Part shown: positions 8,501-15,904 of the stretch, one piece after another
Layout: each line of letters begins with the position of its first letter
How positions within the stretch are numbered: position 1 is the stretch's first letter
Origin: Verrucomicrobiaceae bacterium
GTDB taxonomy: Bacteria; Verrucomicrobiota; Verrucomicrobiia; Verrucomicrobiales; Akkermansiaceae
Length of the DNA stretch: 64,000 nt
Direction: 5' to 3'
NCBI GenBank assembly: GCA_027486655.1
Contig: JAIXOR010000051.1
Location: forward strand, 124,001 to 188,000
Made by a program: the position numbers and the translations under genes
Notes under the pieces: model-generated
Seen by the model: the letters and a program-made list of their open reading frames with translations, nothing else
The model's database searches: none
Told to the model about the DNA's origin: nothing

Positions 8501-11315
8501 CAAATCCCCCACCGGCACTTATCTCAGGAAAGCATTGAGGAGTGACGACACTGCACCCCTCCCAACATCCAAACGCGCAGCCACAAGGTCCTCACTTCCC
8601 ACTTCTCACTCGGCACCCGGCACTCAAGCGATCAGCTTGCGCGGTGCCCGCCATCACAACCTGAAGAACATCTCGCTGGACATCCCGCGTGATCAGTTTG
8701 TGGTCATCTCCGGACTATCCGGATCCGGCAAGTCCACACTCGCCTTCGACATCCTCTTCGCCGAAGGCCAGCGGCGTTTCCTCGACTCGATGTCCGCCTA
8801 CGCCCGCCAGTTCGCCGAGCAGTTGGAGAAACCGGAGATCGACCAGCTCCAGGGCCTGCCACCCACCGTAGCCATCGAGCAGCGCGTTTCCCAAGGCGGC
8901 GGCAAATCCACCGTCGCCACCGTCACGGAGCTTTGGAACTTCATCCGCCTGCTCTACTCGAAACTCGGCACGCTCCATTGCCCGGACTGCAAGGTGCCCG
9001 TCGAGAAACAATCGCTCGCCGCCATCGAGAACCGCATCCGCGAGCAGTTGAAAAAAGGCCCCGTCACCCTGCTCGCCCCCGTCATCCGCGGCAAGAAGGG
9101 ATACCATACCGAAGTCGCCGAATGGGCTCTCAAACAAGGTTTCACCCGCTTGTTGGTCGATAAACAATTCCGCGACGCCGAAGGCTTCACCCGCCTCGAA
9201 CGCTTCAAGGAACACGACATCGATGTCGTCGTGGCCGAGATTCAAAAATCCAAAATCAACAATCTTCAATCGGCAATCAACCAGTCACTGAACATCGGCA
9301 AAGGAATCATCAAGCTCTTCACCTCCGACAAGAAGTTCATCCTTCTCTCCATCAAATCGAGCTGCCCGTCCTGCAACCAGTCCTTCGAGGATCTGGATCC
9401 ACGGCTGTTCTCGTTCAACTCGCCCCACGGCTGGTGCCCGGAGTGCCGCGGCCACGGACGCGTGCCGAAACGCCGCTTCCATCTGGACACCTCGCGCTTC
9501 GATTCCGTGCTCGAAGCGGAACTCGATGCGGACCGCGCCATCGAGCGCATGGAGGACACCGAGCTTGTCGCCTGCGGCTCCTGCCGCGGGTCCCGACTCA
9601 ATCCCACCGCCTCCGCCGTCCGCCTCACGGGATCCCGCATTTCAGATTTCGGATTTCAAATCTCCGAACTCTCCAATCTCTCCATCGCCAGCGCTTCCAA
9701 GCATTTCACCAAACTCACCTTCACCGATTCCCGCCAGCAGCTCATCGCCCGCGACATCCTGCCGGAGATCCGCCAGCGGCTGGACTTCCTTCAGGAGGTC
9801 GGCCTCGGATACCTGCAACTCGACCGCTCCGGCAACACGCTCTCCGGCGGCGAATCCCAGCGCATCCGCCTCGCCGCACAACTCGGATCCAACCTGCGCG
9901 GCGTGCTCTACGTGCTCGATGAACCCACCATCGGCCTCCACCCGCGCGACAATGCCGCCTTGCTCAAAACCCTCCTCAGCCTGCGCGATCACGGCAACTC
10001 GCTCGTCGTCGTCGAACACGACGAGGACACCATCGCCGCGGCCGATCACCTCATCGATCTCGGACCGGCGGCGGGAAGGCTCGGTGGAGAAGTCGTCTAT
10101 CAGGGCAAGCCACCGGAAGTTGCTAGTTTTCAGTGTTCAGTTTCCAGCAAGAAAAGAAAGAAGCGCGAAGCCTCTTCCCTGAACACTGAAAACTTCCAAC
10201 TAGCAAACTCTCCGACTCTCCGCGCTCTAACAAACCCACTCATCCACCCCACCCGCGGATCGCGGCGGGAGGTGAAAAAAACCCACCCGTTCCTCAGACT
10301 CACCGGCTGCACGGCGAACAACCTGAAGAACCTGGACGTTTCGATCCCTCTGGGACGACTCACCGTTCTAACAGGAATTTCCGGATCCGGGAAGTCCACC
10401 CTCATGCACCGCTGCCTCGCCTTGGCGGCCAACCGGGAAGCGCGCAAGACGGCCGGGAAGAACCTGCCTTTCCGCAGCGCCTCCGGGTTCGACACCCTCA
10501 AGTCCTGCTACGAGGTCGATCAATCGCCCATCGGCAAGACCTCGCGCTCGTGTCCGGCGACTTATGTGAAGGTCTTCGATCACATCCGCACACTCTTCGC
10601 CCAGATGCCGGAGGCCCGCATGCGCGGATTCGATGCCTCCCGATTCTCCTTCAACACCGAGGGCGGACGCTGCCCGGAGTGCAAGGGCAACGGCCGCGTG
10701 AAACTGGAGATGGATTTCCTGCCATCCACCTGGGTGCACTGCGATTCCTGCAACGGACAACGCTACAACCCGGCCACGCTCGAGGTGTTCTTCCGCGAGA
10801 AAAACATCGGCGAGGTGCTCGCCATGACCATCGATGAAGCCGCCATCTTCTTCGAATCCCAACCACGCATCGCCGCGCCGCTGAAACTCATGGCAGACAC
10901 CGGCCTTGGTTACCTCCAGCTCGGCCAACCCTCGCCCACCCTGTCCGGCGGTGAGGCCCAGCGCATCAAGCTCGTCTCCGAACTCATCAAAGGCCGCTCT
11001 CTCAAATCGCAAATCAACAATCTTCAATCATCTATCGGCAATCTCTATTTGATCGAGGAACCCACCGTCGGCCTCCACCACGAGGACATCCGGCGCCTCA
11101 TCGACATCCTGCACCGCCTCGCCGATGAAGGCCACACCGTCGTCGTCATCGAGCACCACATGGCCATCGCCGCCGAGGCGGACTGGATCCTCGACCTCGG
11201 CCCGGAAGCCGGCGAGGGCGGCGGCAATATCATCGCCGAAGGACCACCGGAGAAAATCGTCACTTCGAAGACCTCCCGCACCGCACCCTTCCTGAAAGCG
11301 GCGCTGGGACGCTGA
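5583..11315 (+). CDS. uvrA: double-length UvrA (two fused UvrA units, four ABC modules)
   Basis: UvrA is the damage-sensing ATPase of nucleotide excision repair, usually about 940 residues. This product has 1910 and holds two head-to-tail units. Walker A motifs lie near residues 36 (GPSGSGKSS), 668 (GVSGSGKST), 1043 (GLSGSGKST) and 1598 (GISGSGKST), with LSGGE signatures near 495, 869, 1420 and 1787. Zinc-type CxxC pairs occur in both halves, but the first half has GHDPVTGE where the second has HCPDCK, so one zinc site appears lost. The start is GTG. Several AT-rich stretches are inserted in frame and listed separately. Covalent fusion of a protein that normally dimerises suggests a pseudo-dimer with specialised halves. 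UvrB and UvrC are not in the window. Confidence 0.95.
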   Translation: MPSKVSDSIRLLGCRQHNLRNLDLDIPLGKLTVVTGPSGSGKSSLAFHTLYAEGQRRYVETFSPYVRQFFDRMDKPEVDSIEGIPPAIAIEQKNHVRTTRSTVGTLTEINDYLKLLFPRLASGHDPVTGEVIRPDSAESAAAWAMEHLSGKPVLVTFSIPVPPDTKPAELFPFLNQQGYLRILIRGEIVRTDEASPLTSLPSQISVLQDRVTLTKANASRLLEALEAAFHLGKGVATVHEARTDTSRTFSTNWTNPRTGFTLRAPTPALFSFNSPLGACPKCRGFGRIIGLDLDKAVPDPTLSIAQGAIKPFQGERGDECQRDLLRNCRERGIDPKTPWEDLSDDEREWIYYGDGALASTGDTTDMDALEELWQSGAWYGVKGFFDWLETKAYKMHVRVFLSRYRSYTTCTTCRGRRLQPEALCFKIDGKTLPDLWTLPISDLLHWFANLQSTIHHPQSKDPTLDLVLTEISSRLSYLDQVGLGYLTLDRPTRTLSGGEVERVNLTTCLGASLTGTLFVLDEPTVGLHARDIERLVGVMHGLRDKGNTLVVVEHEQAVMQAADHLVDLGPGAGQHGGQIIYQGNAAEFASVQCSVFSKEKKKRSDSSLKTENFKLGTLPWLTGQKSIAIPSTRRKPSEKILSIKGASRHNLRKLDADIPLGLFVCLTGVSGSGKSTFAHDVIYQNVARKLGIETEGDPAPIRELKGSQHLSAVELVDQSAVARTPRSTPAVFLGAFDPIRELFCLEDSARAAGLKPGFFSFNSGDGRCDRCAGNGFEKVEMQFLSDLYVTCPDCQGRRFKPSTLDHTLEGKSIADVLDLTVEEAITFLGGAPAAASTKSSRLTRQAVNALQPLTEVGLGYLKLGQPLNTLSGGESQRLKLCQLLSSSLPESSNPKSGKLLILDEPTTGLHFTDIERLLTVFQKLVDSGHSLLVIEHNFEVIKSADWILDLGPEAGRHGGQLVAQGPPEEVAKLKSPTGTYLRKALRSDDTAPLPTSKRAATRSSLPTSHSAPGTQAISLRGARHHNLKNISLDIPRDQFVVISGLSGSGKSTLAFDILFAEGQRRFLDSMSAYARQFAEQLEKPEIDQLQGLPPTVAIEQRVSQGGGKSTVATVTELWNFIRLLYSKLGTLHCPDCKVPVEKQSLAAIENRIREQLKKGPVTLLAPVIRGKKGYHTEVAEWALKQGFTRLLVDKQFRDAEGFTRLERFKEHDIDVVVAEIQKSKINNLQSAINQSLNIGKGIIKLFTSDKKFILLSIKSSCPSCNQSFEDLDPRLFSFNSPHGWCPECRGHGRVPKRRFHLDTSRFDSVLEAELDADRAIERMEDTELVACGSCRGSRLNPTASAVRLTGSRISDFGFQISELSNLSIASASKHFTKLTFTDSRQQLIARDILPEIRQRLDFLQEVGLGYLQLDRSGNTLSGGESQRIRLAAQLGSNLRGVLYVLDEPTIGLHPRDNAALLKTLLSLRDHGNSLVVVEHDEDTIAAADHLIDLGPAAGRLGGEVVYQGKPPEVASFQCSVSSKKRKKREASSLNTENFQLANSPTLRALTNPLIHPTRGSRREVKKTHPFLRLTGCTANNLKNLDVSIPLGRLTVLTGISGSGKSTLMHRCLALAANREARKTAGKNLPFRSASGFDTLKSCYEVDQSPIGKTSRSCPATYVKVFDHIRTLFAQMPEARMRGFDASRFSFNTEGGRCPECKGNGRVKLEMDFLPSTWVHCDSCNGQRYNPATLEVFFREKNIGEVLAMTIDEAAIFFESQPRIAAPLKLMADTGLGYLQLGQPSPTLSGGEAQRIKLVSELIKGRSLKSQINNLQSSIGNLYLIEEPTVGLHHEDIRRLIDILHRLADEGHTVVVIEHHMAIAAEADWILDLGPEAGEGGGNIIAEGPPEKIVTSKTSRTAPFLKAALGR
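6928..6962 (+). repeat. AT-rich in-frame insert in uvrA (CAATCTTCAATC family)
   Basis: A stretch of repeating CAATC/CCATC-like words encodes NLQSTIHHPQSK between normal UvrA segments. It shares CAATCTTCAATC with inserts near 9252 and 11010 and is clearly less GC-rich than the surrounding coding sequence. Confidence 0.6.
7345..7437 (+). repeat. palindromic AT-rich element in frame in uvrA, copy 1
   Basis: The element begins TTGCTAG, carries three GTTCAGT-type words, a purine-rich centre and the complementary words CTGAAAACTGAAAACTT, and closes with AACTAG. It could fold as an imperfect hairpin. It encodes about 31 residues (around ASVQCSVFS to ENFKLGT) in the linker between ABC modules I and II of the first UvrA half. 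A closely similar copy occupies the equivalent place in the second half. Confidence 0.8.
9252..9285 (+). repeat. AT-rich in-frame insert in uvrA (CAATCTTCAATC family)
   Basis: This insert shares the string AAATCAACAATCTTCAATC exactly with the one at 11010. It encodes KINNLQSAINQS in the second UvrA half. Confidence 0.6.
9638..9682 (+). repeat. AT-rich in-frame insert in uvrA (TTTCAGATTTC type)
   Basis: A run of TTTCAGATTTCGGATTTC-type words encodes ISDFGFQISELSN just after the zinc-ligand segment GSCRGSRLNP. It differs in sequence from the CAATC inserts but resembles them in base composition and in-frame position. Confidence 0.5.
10120..10213 (+). repeat. palindromic AT-rich element in frame in uvrA, copy 2
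   Basis: This copy contains a perfect 16-bp inverted repeat: AGTTTTCAGTGTTCAG (10125-10140) against CTGAACACTGAAAACT (10179-10194), with outer GCTAG/CTAGC. It encodes about 31 residues (ASFQCSVSS to ENFQLAN) between ABC modules III and IV, the same relative position as copy 1. The two elements resemble each other far more than the flanking UvrA halves do. Confidence 0.85.
11010..11042 (+). repeat. AT-rich in-frame insert in uvrA (CAATCTTCAATC family)
   Basis: The insert encodes QINNLQSSIGN between the fourth LSGGE signature and the Walker B segment (YLIEEPT). It shares AAATCAACAATCTTCAATC with the insert at 9252. Confidence 0.6.
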
Positions 11316-11323
11316 GAGAGCAC

Positions 11324-12649
11324 TCAACCAATGAGGCCCATCTTCGGATAGTTTGCGCCGAGGATGGGCTTGAGATCCGGGGCGCGGAGCCAGTCGCCGA
11401 GGAGGGAGCCGTAGACGCTGCGGAAATCGACGGTGTGTTTGATGTCGCCTTCGGAGAGGTCGGTGAGGCTGGGGTGCTTGCCGAAGAGCCCGCCCTTGAT
11501 GGCTGGGCCGGCGACGAAGAGGCAGGAGGCCTTGCCGTGGTCGGTTCCGGCGCTGGCGTTTTCCGAGACGCGGCGGCCGAACTCGGAGAAGGTCATCAGC
11601 ACGACGCGCTTGTCGTTGCCCTGCTGTTTGAGGTCGGCGAAGAACGACTTGAGGGCGGAGTCGAGCTGGCCTAACAGGCGGTCGTGGGAATTGACCTGCT
11701 GGTTGTGGGTATCGAATCCGCCGTGGCTGACATAATAGACGCGGGTGGGCATGCCGCCGGCGATCATGCGGGAAACGAGGTTGAGGTTCCGCGCGATGGG
11801 GGTTCCTTCGTAGCGGACGGTGGTTTTGTGTTTGGCGGCGAGTTCGAGGATCTTGGCGGAGGAGACGCGTGCGTCGAGGGCGACGCGTTCGAGGAAGGCG
11901 AGGTTGCTCTCGCCGGTGATGCCGCCGGGTTTGCCGCCCGCGGGCATGTCGATGGAGGCTCCGCCGACGGGTGCGTCCTCGCCATCATCGTCCATGCCGG
12001 CGTGCGGCTGGTTGAGTTCGGCGAAAAATTCCTCGGCTTTGGCCTGCTCTCCGCCGCCGTGGATCCAGCGGTAGAGTTCCGGGGTATTGAGGCAGACGCC
12101 GGGGTTTTTGGCGGCGCCGAAGGCTTCGGGCTGGGTTTTGTTGAAGCTGATGCCGACGGTGGGATCGGAGCCTTCGCAGGCGTTGTCGAAGTAGCGTCCG
12201 AGCCAGCCGGTGGCGGAGCGGTTGTTGGTGTCCCCGGTCTCCCAGATCGAGGTGGAGACGAAGTGGGAGCGGTTGGGATTCGGATAGCCGACGCCCTGGA
12301 CGATGCCGAGGTCGCCCTCCTTGAACATGGATCCGAGGAAGGGCATGGCGGAGTTGAGTCCCACGTAGTCGCTCAGCTTGATGATTTCCTTTTCCTTCTT
12401 GCCGATGCGGGGGCGGGATTTCTGATAGGTGTCATCGGCATACGGGACGAGCGTGTTGAGTCCGTCGTTGCCGCCGGCCAGCTGGAGGACGACGAGGATG
12501 GTGTCGTCCTTGCCGGTGACAGGCTGGATGGCGAGGTCCTTGGCGGCATCGTGAAGCTGGCCGAAGGTGCGCTCGACAAACATCGGCACGGTCCAGGCGG
12601 CGGAGGCACCGAGGACGGTGGAGCGGAGGAATTCACGGCGGGTTTTCAT
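11324..12649 (-). CDS. DUF1501 family protein, Tat-exported
   Basis: The 441-residue protein opens with a twin-arginine signal (TRREFLRS, then a short hydrophobic stretch). It carries typical DUF1501 segments: GGNDGLNTLVPY, NPNRSHF, GFDTHNQQ and FSEFGRRVSENASAGTDHG. The fold is alkaline-phosphatase/sulfatase-like in general layout, but a reaction has not been established for the family. It lies just downstream of a DUF1800 gene on the same strand, a pairing common in Planctomycetes and Verrucomicrobia, so the two probably act together in the periplasm. It converges with uvrA with an 8-nt gap. Confidence 0.93.
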   Translation of the reverse strand: MKTRREFLRSTVLGASAAWTVPMFVERTFGQLHDAAKDLAIQPVTGKDDTILVVLQLAGGNDGLNTLVPYADDTYQKSRPRIGKKEKEIIKLSDYVGLNSAMPFLGSMFKEGDLGIVQGVGYPNPNRSHFVSTSIWETGDTNNRSATGWLGRYFDNACEGSDPTVGISFNKTQPEAFGAAKNPGVCLNTPELYRWIHGGGEQAKAEEFFAELNQPHAGMDDDGEDAPVGGASIDMPAGGKPGGITGESNLAFLERVALDARVSSAKILELAAKHKTTVRYEGTPIARNLNLVSRMIAGGMPTRVYYVSHGGFDTHNQQVNSHDRLLGQLDSALKSFFADLKQQGNDKRVVLMTFSEFGRRVSENASAGTDHGKASCLFVAGPAIKGGLFGKHPSLTDLSEGDIKHTVDFRSVYGSLLGDWLRAPDLKPILGANYPKMGLIG

Positions 12650-12657
12650 GGGAAGAA

Positions 12658-12688
12658 GTTTTCAGTTTTCAATTTTCAACGTTTCAGC
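12658..12688. repeat. AT-rich TTTTCAGTTTTCA element between the DUF1501 and DUF1800 genes
   Basis: The 45-nt gap between these two genes contains AGTTTTCAGTTTTCA followed by similar words. It resembles one arm of the palindromic elements inside uvrA and looks like a half or degenerate copy. Confidence 0.5.
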
Positions 12689-12694
12689 TTTTAC

Positions 12695-14215
12695 CTAACA
12701 AAGCTGATAGTAGGGCGTGCTGAGCATGAGGTGGCAGAGCTCGGCGGTTTCCTTGTTGGTGAAGACGGCGCCTTTCTTGGCGGCGGCGTATTCGATGAAC
12801 GAGCCGCGCGCCTTGTCGGGGATGGGGCCCTGGAAGAAGCGGAAGATGAGGGAGTCCACGAGTTTGTCCGGTTGATCACGGAGCGGGCGCGGGGCGATGG
12901 TTTCGTAGTCGGGGCCCTGCCAGCCCCTGCCGGGGTTTTTCGGGGCCTTGGCCATGCCGGGGACTTTCATTTTCTCGCCGTTCATGGCGTTGCCTGCGGA
13001 TTCCGCGCCCTTGGTGAGGAATCCGGCGAGGTTGTAGCGGGTGAGCAGGGTGTTGGTATTGATCCATGCCTGCCCCCAGTCCCAGCCGGCGACGTTGGGC
13101 GGGAGGAAGAGCGTCTGGCCGAGCTGCTGCTGGGCGGTGATGGGGAAACCGGCGGGCGGGCTGTCCACTTCCAGCTGTTTGAGCATGCCGATGATGAACT
13201 GCAAGGGGCACTTGATCTGCGAGCGGATGGCGGCCTCGGTGTAGAATTCCCGGGAGAGGAATATCTCACGAAGCAGCGGGGCCATCTGATAGTCCGCCTT
13301 GCGCAGCGTTTCCCCGAGAGCCGAGACGGCGGCCTCGGCGGGCTTGTCATACACGAAGAACTCCCAGATTTTCCGCGCCATGAAATCGGCGGGGCGCGGG
13401 GATTCGAAGATCAGGTTGATGACATCGGCGCCCTTGAAGGTGCCGGTTTTGCCGAAGATGGTCTTGGGCGTCTCGTCCCATTGGCGGGCGACGTGGGTGA
13501 CCTTGCCGGTGAAGCGGTTGAGCTGGTAACCGGTGAAGGCGCGCGCGGCCTCGCGGATGTCCTGCTCGGTGTAGTGGCCCTCGCCGAGGGTGAAGAGCTC
13601 CATGACCTCGCGGGCGAAGTTTTCGTTCGGCTTGCCCTTGCGGGAGTTCTGGGTGTCCAGATAGAGCATCATCGCCGGATCCATGAGGATGCCTTGGGTG
13701 AGGTCCTTGAAGCTGCCGAAGGCGTGTTCGCGGAACAACCCGTTCTGCATGAGCATGAGGACCGGCTGGCGGACCTTCTGCACGGAGGTGGCGAAGTGGT
13801 CGTGCCAGAAGAGGGTCATCTTTTCCCGCAGGGGTGCCTTGGAGGACGCCATCCGGCGGAACCACCAACCCTGGCCCTCGAGGGCGTGGCGGCGGCTTTC
13901 CTGCTGTTCCTCGCGCCTTGCCTCGCGGCGGACCTTCTCGGCCTCCTCGGCAGAGAGCCCGCGGGTGGACCGCTGGAGTTCGCGGCGCTGGTCGATCCGC
14001 TGGCGCATGTCGGCGATGGCCTGCTCGGGTGTGGCCCAGGACGGCAGCGGGAAAGCATCGGCATCATCACTGGTGGTGAGCAACGAGTCCACGGCCTTGA
14101 CCCGGCCGAGGGCGTGGAAGGCCTTGATTTCCGCGGGGCTGCCGCCGAAGCCCGCGCGATTGAGCAGGTGGGCGGCCTCGTTGAGGGTCCAGGAGGGTTC
14201 GGCTTGCGGAAGCAT
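12695..14215 (-). CDS. DUF1800 family protein
   Basis: The start is ATG at 14215 (MLPQAEPSWTLNEAAHLLNR), where family-like sequence begins. The frame runs open upstream to 15043, but only as antisense of mnmA. The 506-residue product has the DUF1800 hallmarks HLLNRAGFG near the N-terminus, MTLFWHDHFATS in the middle and NVAGWDWGQAWINT toward the C-terminus. The biochemical function is unknown. There is no clear signal peptide from this start. The DUF1501 gene follows after 45 nt and forms a two-gene unit with it. It is transcribed divergently from mnmA. Confidence 0.92.
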   Translation of the reverse strand: MLPQAEPSWTLNEAAHLLNRAGFGGSPAEIKAFHALGRVKAVDSLLTTSDDADAFPLPSWATPEQAIADMRQRIDQRRELQRSTRGLSAEEAEKVRREARREEQQESRRHALEGQGWWFRRMASSKAPLREKMTLFWHDHFATSVQKVRQPVLMLMQNGLFREHAFGSFKDLTQGILMDPAMMLYLDTQNSRKGKPNENFAREVMELFTLGEGHYTEQDIREAARAFTGYQLNRFTGKVTHVARQWDETPKTIFGKTGTFKGADVINLIFESPRPADFMARKIWEFFVYDKPAEAAVSALGETLRKADYQMAPLLREIFLSREFYTEAAIRSQIKCPLQFIIGMLKQLEVDSPPAGFPITAQQQLGQTLFLPPNVAGWDWGQAWINTNTLLTRYNLAGFLTKGAESAGNAMNGEKMKVPGMAKAPKNPGRGWQGPDYETIAPRPLRDQPDKLVDSLIFRFFQGPIPDKARGSFIEYAAAKKGAVFTNKETAELCHLMLSTPYYQLC

Positions 14216-14314
14216 GGCAATGAAACCAACAGCGCAGGGGGAAGTTGCGGGGCTTGCATGCGGAATCAAGATCCGGGTTGGACGGGCGGGCCGGCATGCT
14301 CCAGAATCCGGCGC

Positions 14315-15394
14315 ATGGCGAAGGTGATGGTGGGACTCTCGGGCGGCGTGGACAGCGCGGTGGCCGCCGCGCTGCTGGTGGAACAGGGGCACGAGGTGGC
14401 TGCCGGATACATGAAAAACTGGATCAACGCGGAGGGAATTCCCGGCGACTGCCCGTGGGAGCAGGACATCGAGGATGCCCGCGCCGTGGCCGCCAAACTG
14501 GGCATCGAGTTCCGGGTGATCGACCTGATCGACGCCTACCGCGGGCGGATCGTGGATTACCTGATCGAAGGCTACCGCTCCGGCGTCACGCCGAATCCGG
14601 ACGTGTGGTGCAACCGGGAGATGAAGTTCGGCGTGTTTCTGGACTACGCGGTTTCGCAGGGCTTCGGGATGGTGGCCACCGGGCACTATGCAAGGAAGCG
14701 GACCTTGGGAGACGGCTCGCCCGCCATCCTGCGCGGTGCGGATCCGAACAAGGATCAGAGTTACTTCCTCTCGCTGCTCACGCGGCGGCAGGCGGAATGC
14801 GCCTTGTTTCCGACCGGGGAGATGCTCAAGCCGGAGGTGCGTGCGGTGGCCGAGAGGTTCGGGCTGCCGGTGGCCGCCAAGAAGGACAGCCAGGGAATCT
14901 GCTTTCTCGGCCAGGTGAGGATGAGTGATTTCCTGAGGCACTACCTTCCGGACACACCCGGCGAAATCGTGGACACGGAGGGTCGTGTGCTCGGCGAGCA
15001 CCGCGGGCTGCACCTTTACACGCTCGGCCAGCGCAAGGGCCACGGCGTGGCCTCGCCCCGCGAGGGCATGGCGTATGTGGTGGTGGGCAAGGACGCCTCC
15101 TCCAACCGGTTGATCCTAGGCTGGGATGATCCGATGTCCGAGGGGCTGTATGCACGGACATGTGTGGTGGGCAGCCTTTCCCCGCTGGATGACTCCCTGT
15201 TCCAACGACACTCCGTGGAGGCCCAGCCACGATACCGCTCGAAGGCGGAACCCGCAGCCATCGAACCCCTCGGAAGCGATCGCGTCCGCCTCGAATTCCG
15301 CACTCCGCAGCGGGCCATCGCCCCGGGGCAGATATGCGCGTTCTATGACGGCGGCAGATTGCTGGGAGGCGGGGTGTTTGAGTCCGCGGTGTGA
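14315..15394 (+). CDS. mnmA: tRNA-specific 2-thiouridylase MnmA
   Basis: MnmA thiolates uridine 34 of tRNAs for Glu, Gln and Lys, using ATP and sulfur relayed from a cysteine desulfurase. The 359-residue product begins MAKVMVGLSGGVDSAV, which holds the PP-loop SGGVDS. Other family segments are TPNPDVWCNREMKFG (catalytic Cys), ATGHYAR, DQSYFL and QGICFLG (second Cys). I started at ATG 14315 because the upstream extension is only antisense of the DUF1800 gene. MnmE, which modifies position 5 of the same uridine, is also encoded in this window. Confidence 0.97.
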   Translation: MAKVMVGLSGGVDSAVAAALLVEQGHEVAAGYMKNWINAEGIPGDCPWEQDIEDARAVAAKLGIEFRVIDLIDAYRGRIVDYLIEGYRSGVTPNPDVWCNREMKFGVFLDYAVSQGFGMVATGHYARKRTLGDGSPAILRGADPNKDQSYFLSLLTRRQAECALFPTGEMLKPEVRAVAERFGLPVAAKKDSQGICFLGQVRMSDFLRHYLPDTPGEIVDTEGRVLGEHRGLHLYTLGQRKGHGVASPREGMAYVVVGKDASSNRLILGWDDPMSEGLYARTCVVGSLSPLDDSLFQRHSVEAQPRYRSKAEPAAIEPLGSDRVRLEFRTPQRAIAPGQICAFYDGGRLLGGGVFESAV

Positions 15395-15565
15395 GCTGCC
15401 TGTGCATCTTGCCAGACGAAGGCCCCTTGATTCATCGCGGCCCGCAAGTGCTTCCGCCGACCGCGAAGGATATCACAAAACTTTTCCATCAAAATGTCTG
15501 GCAGATGAGCTTCATGTCATGCATAAGCCTTCCATACAAACCACGCATTCCGGTTCATTCAATCC

Positions 15566-15892
15566 ATGAAACCCTCCCGCCTCATCTGGATTCCCGTCAC
15601 TTCCATTCTTGTTAGCTCGTGTGGCGAGGATCCTAAGCTCGTTCAAAAACGCGACGAGCAGAAGATGGAGATCATCCAACTCAAGGGAGATGTGGCTCTT
15701 CTCGAAGAGAAGCTGCGGACGATGCCGCCCGATGTGACCGAGGATCTGACCAAGGCCGGGGAGCGCACTGCCGAACTGGATGCGGAGACCGCCAAACTCA
15801 CGGCGGAGATCAAATCACTCGAGTCCCGCAAGCGGGAGATCCAGGCGGAATTCGACAGCTATCGCGCCAAGTATCAAACCAAACAACCCTGA
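15566..15892 (+). CDS. small coiled-coil lipoprotein
   Basis: A 108-residue protein with a signal peptide and lipobox (LVSSC, Cys about 20). The mature part is almost wholly charged heptad-like helix. The C-terminal segment EFDSYRAKYQ is echoed in the next two genes (EFEDYKNEYRAF and EFTAYRAAYQ), so all three appear related and form one operon. The function is not recognised; a role spanning or organising the envelope is an inference. Confidence 0.8.
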   Translation: MKPSRLIWIPVTSILVSSCGEDPKLVQKRDEQKMEIIQLKGDVALLEEKLRTMPPDVTEDLTKAGERTAELDAETAKLTAEIKSLESRKREIQAEFDSYRAKYQTKQP

Positions 15893-15904
15893 CCTCAAGA
15901 TACC

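Noticed and set aside
11684-14314. Long plus-strand open frame fused in front of mnmA
   Set aside because: It is the antisense of the DUF1501 and DUF1800 genes, is Gly/Glu/Val-rich as expected for a shadow frame, and mnmA has a clear own start at 14315.
15410-15503. TGCCAGAC and GTCTGGCA inverted repeat before the lipoprotein operon
   Set aside because: Eight bases separated by 78 nt can easily be chance, and nothing else supports an operator.
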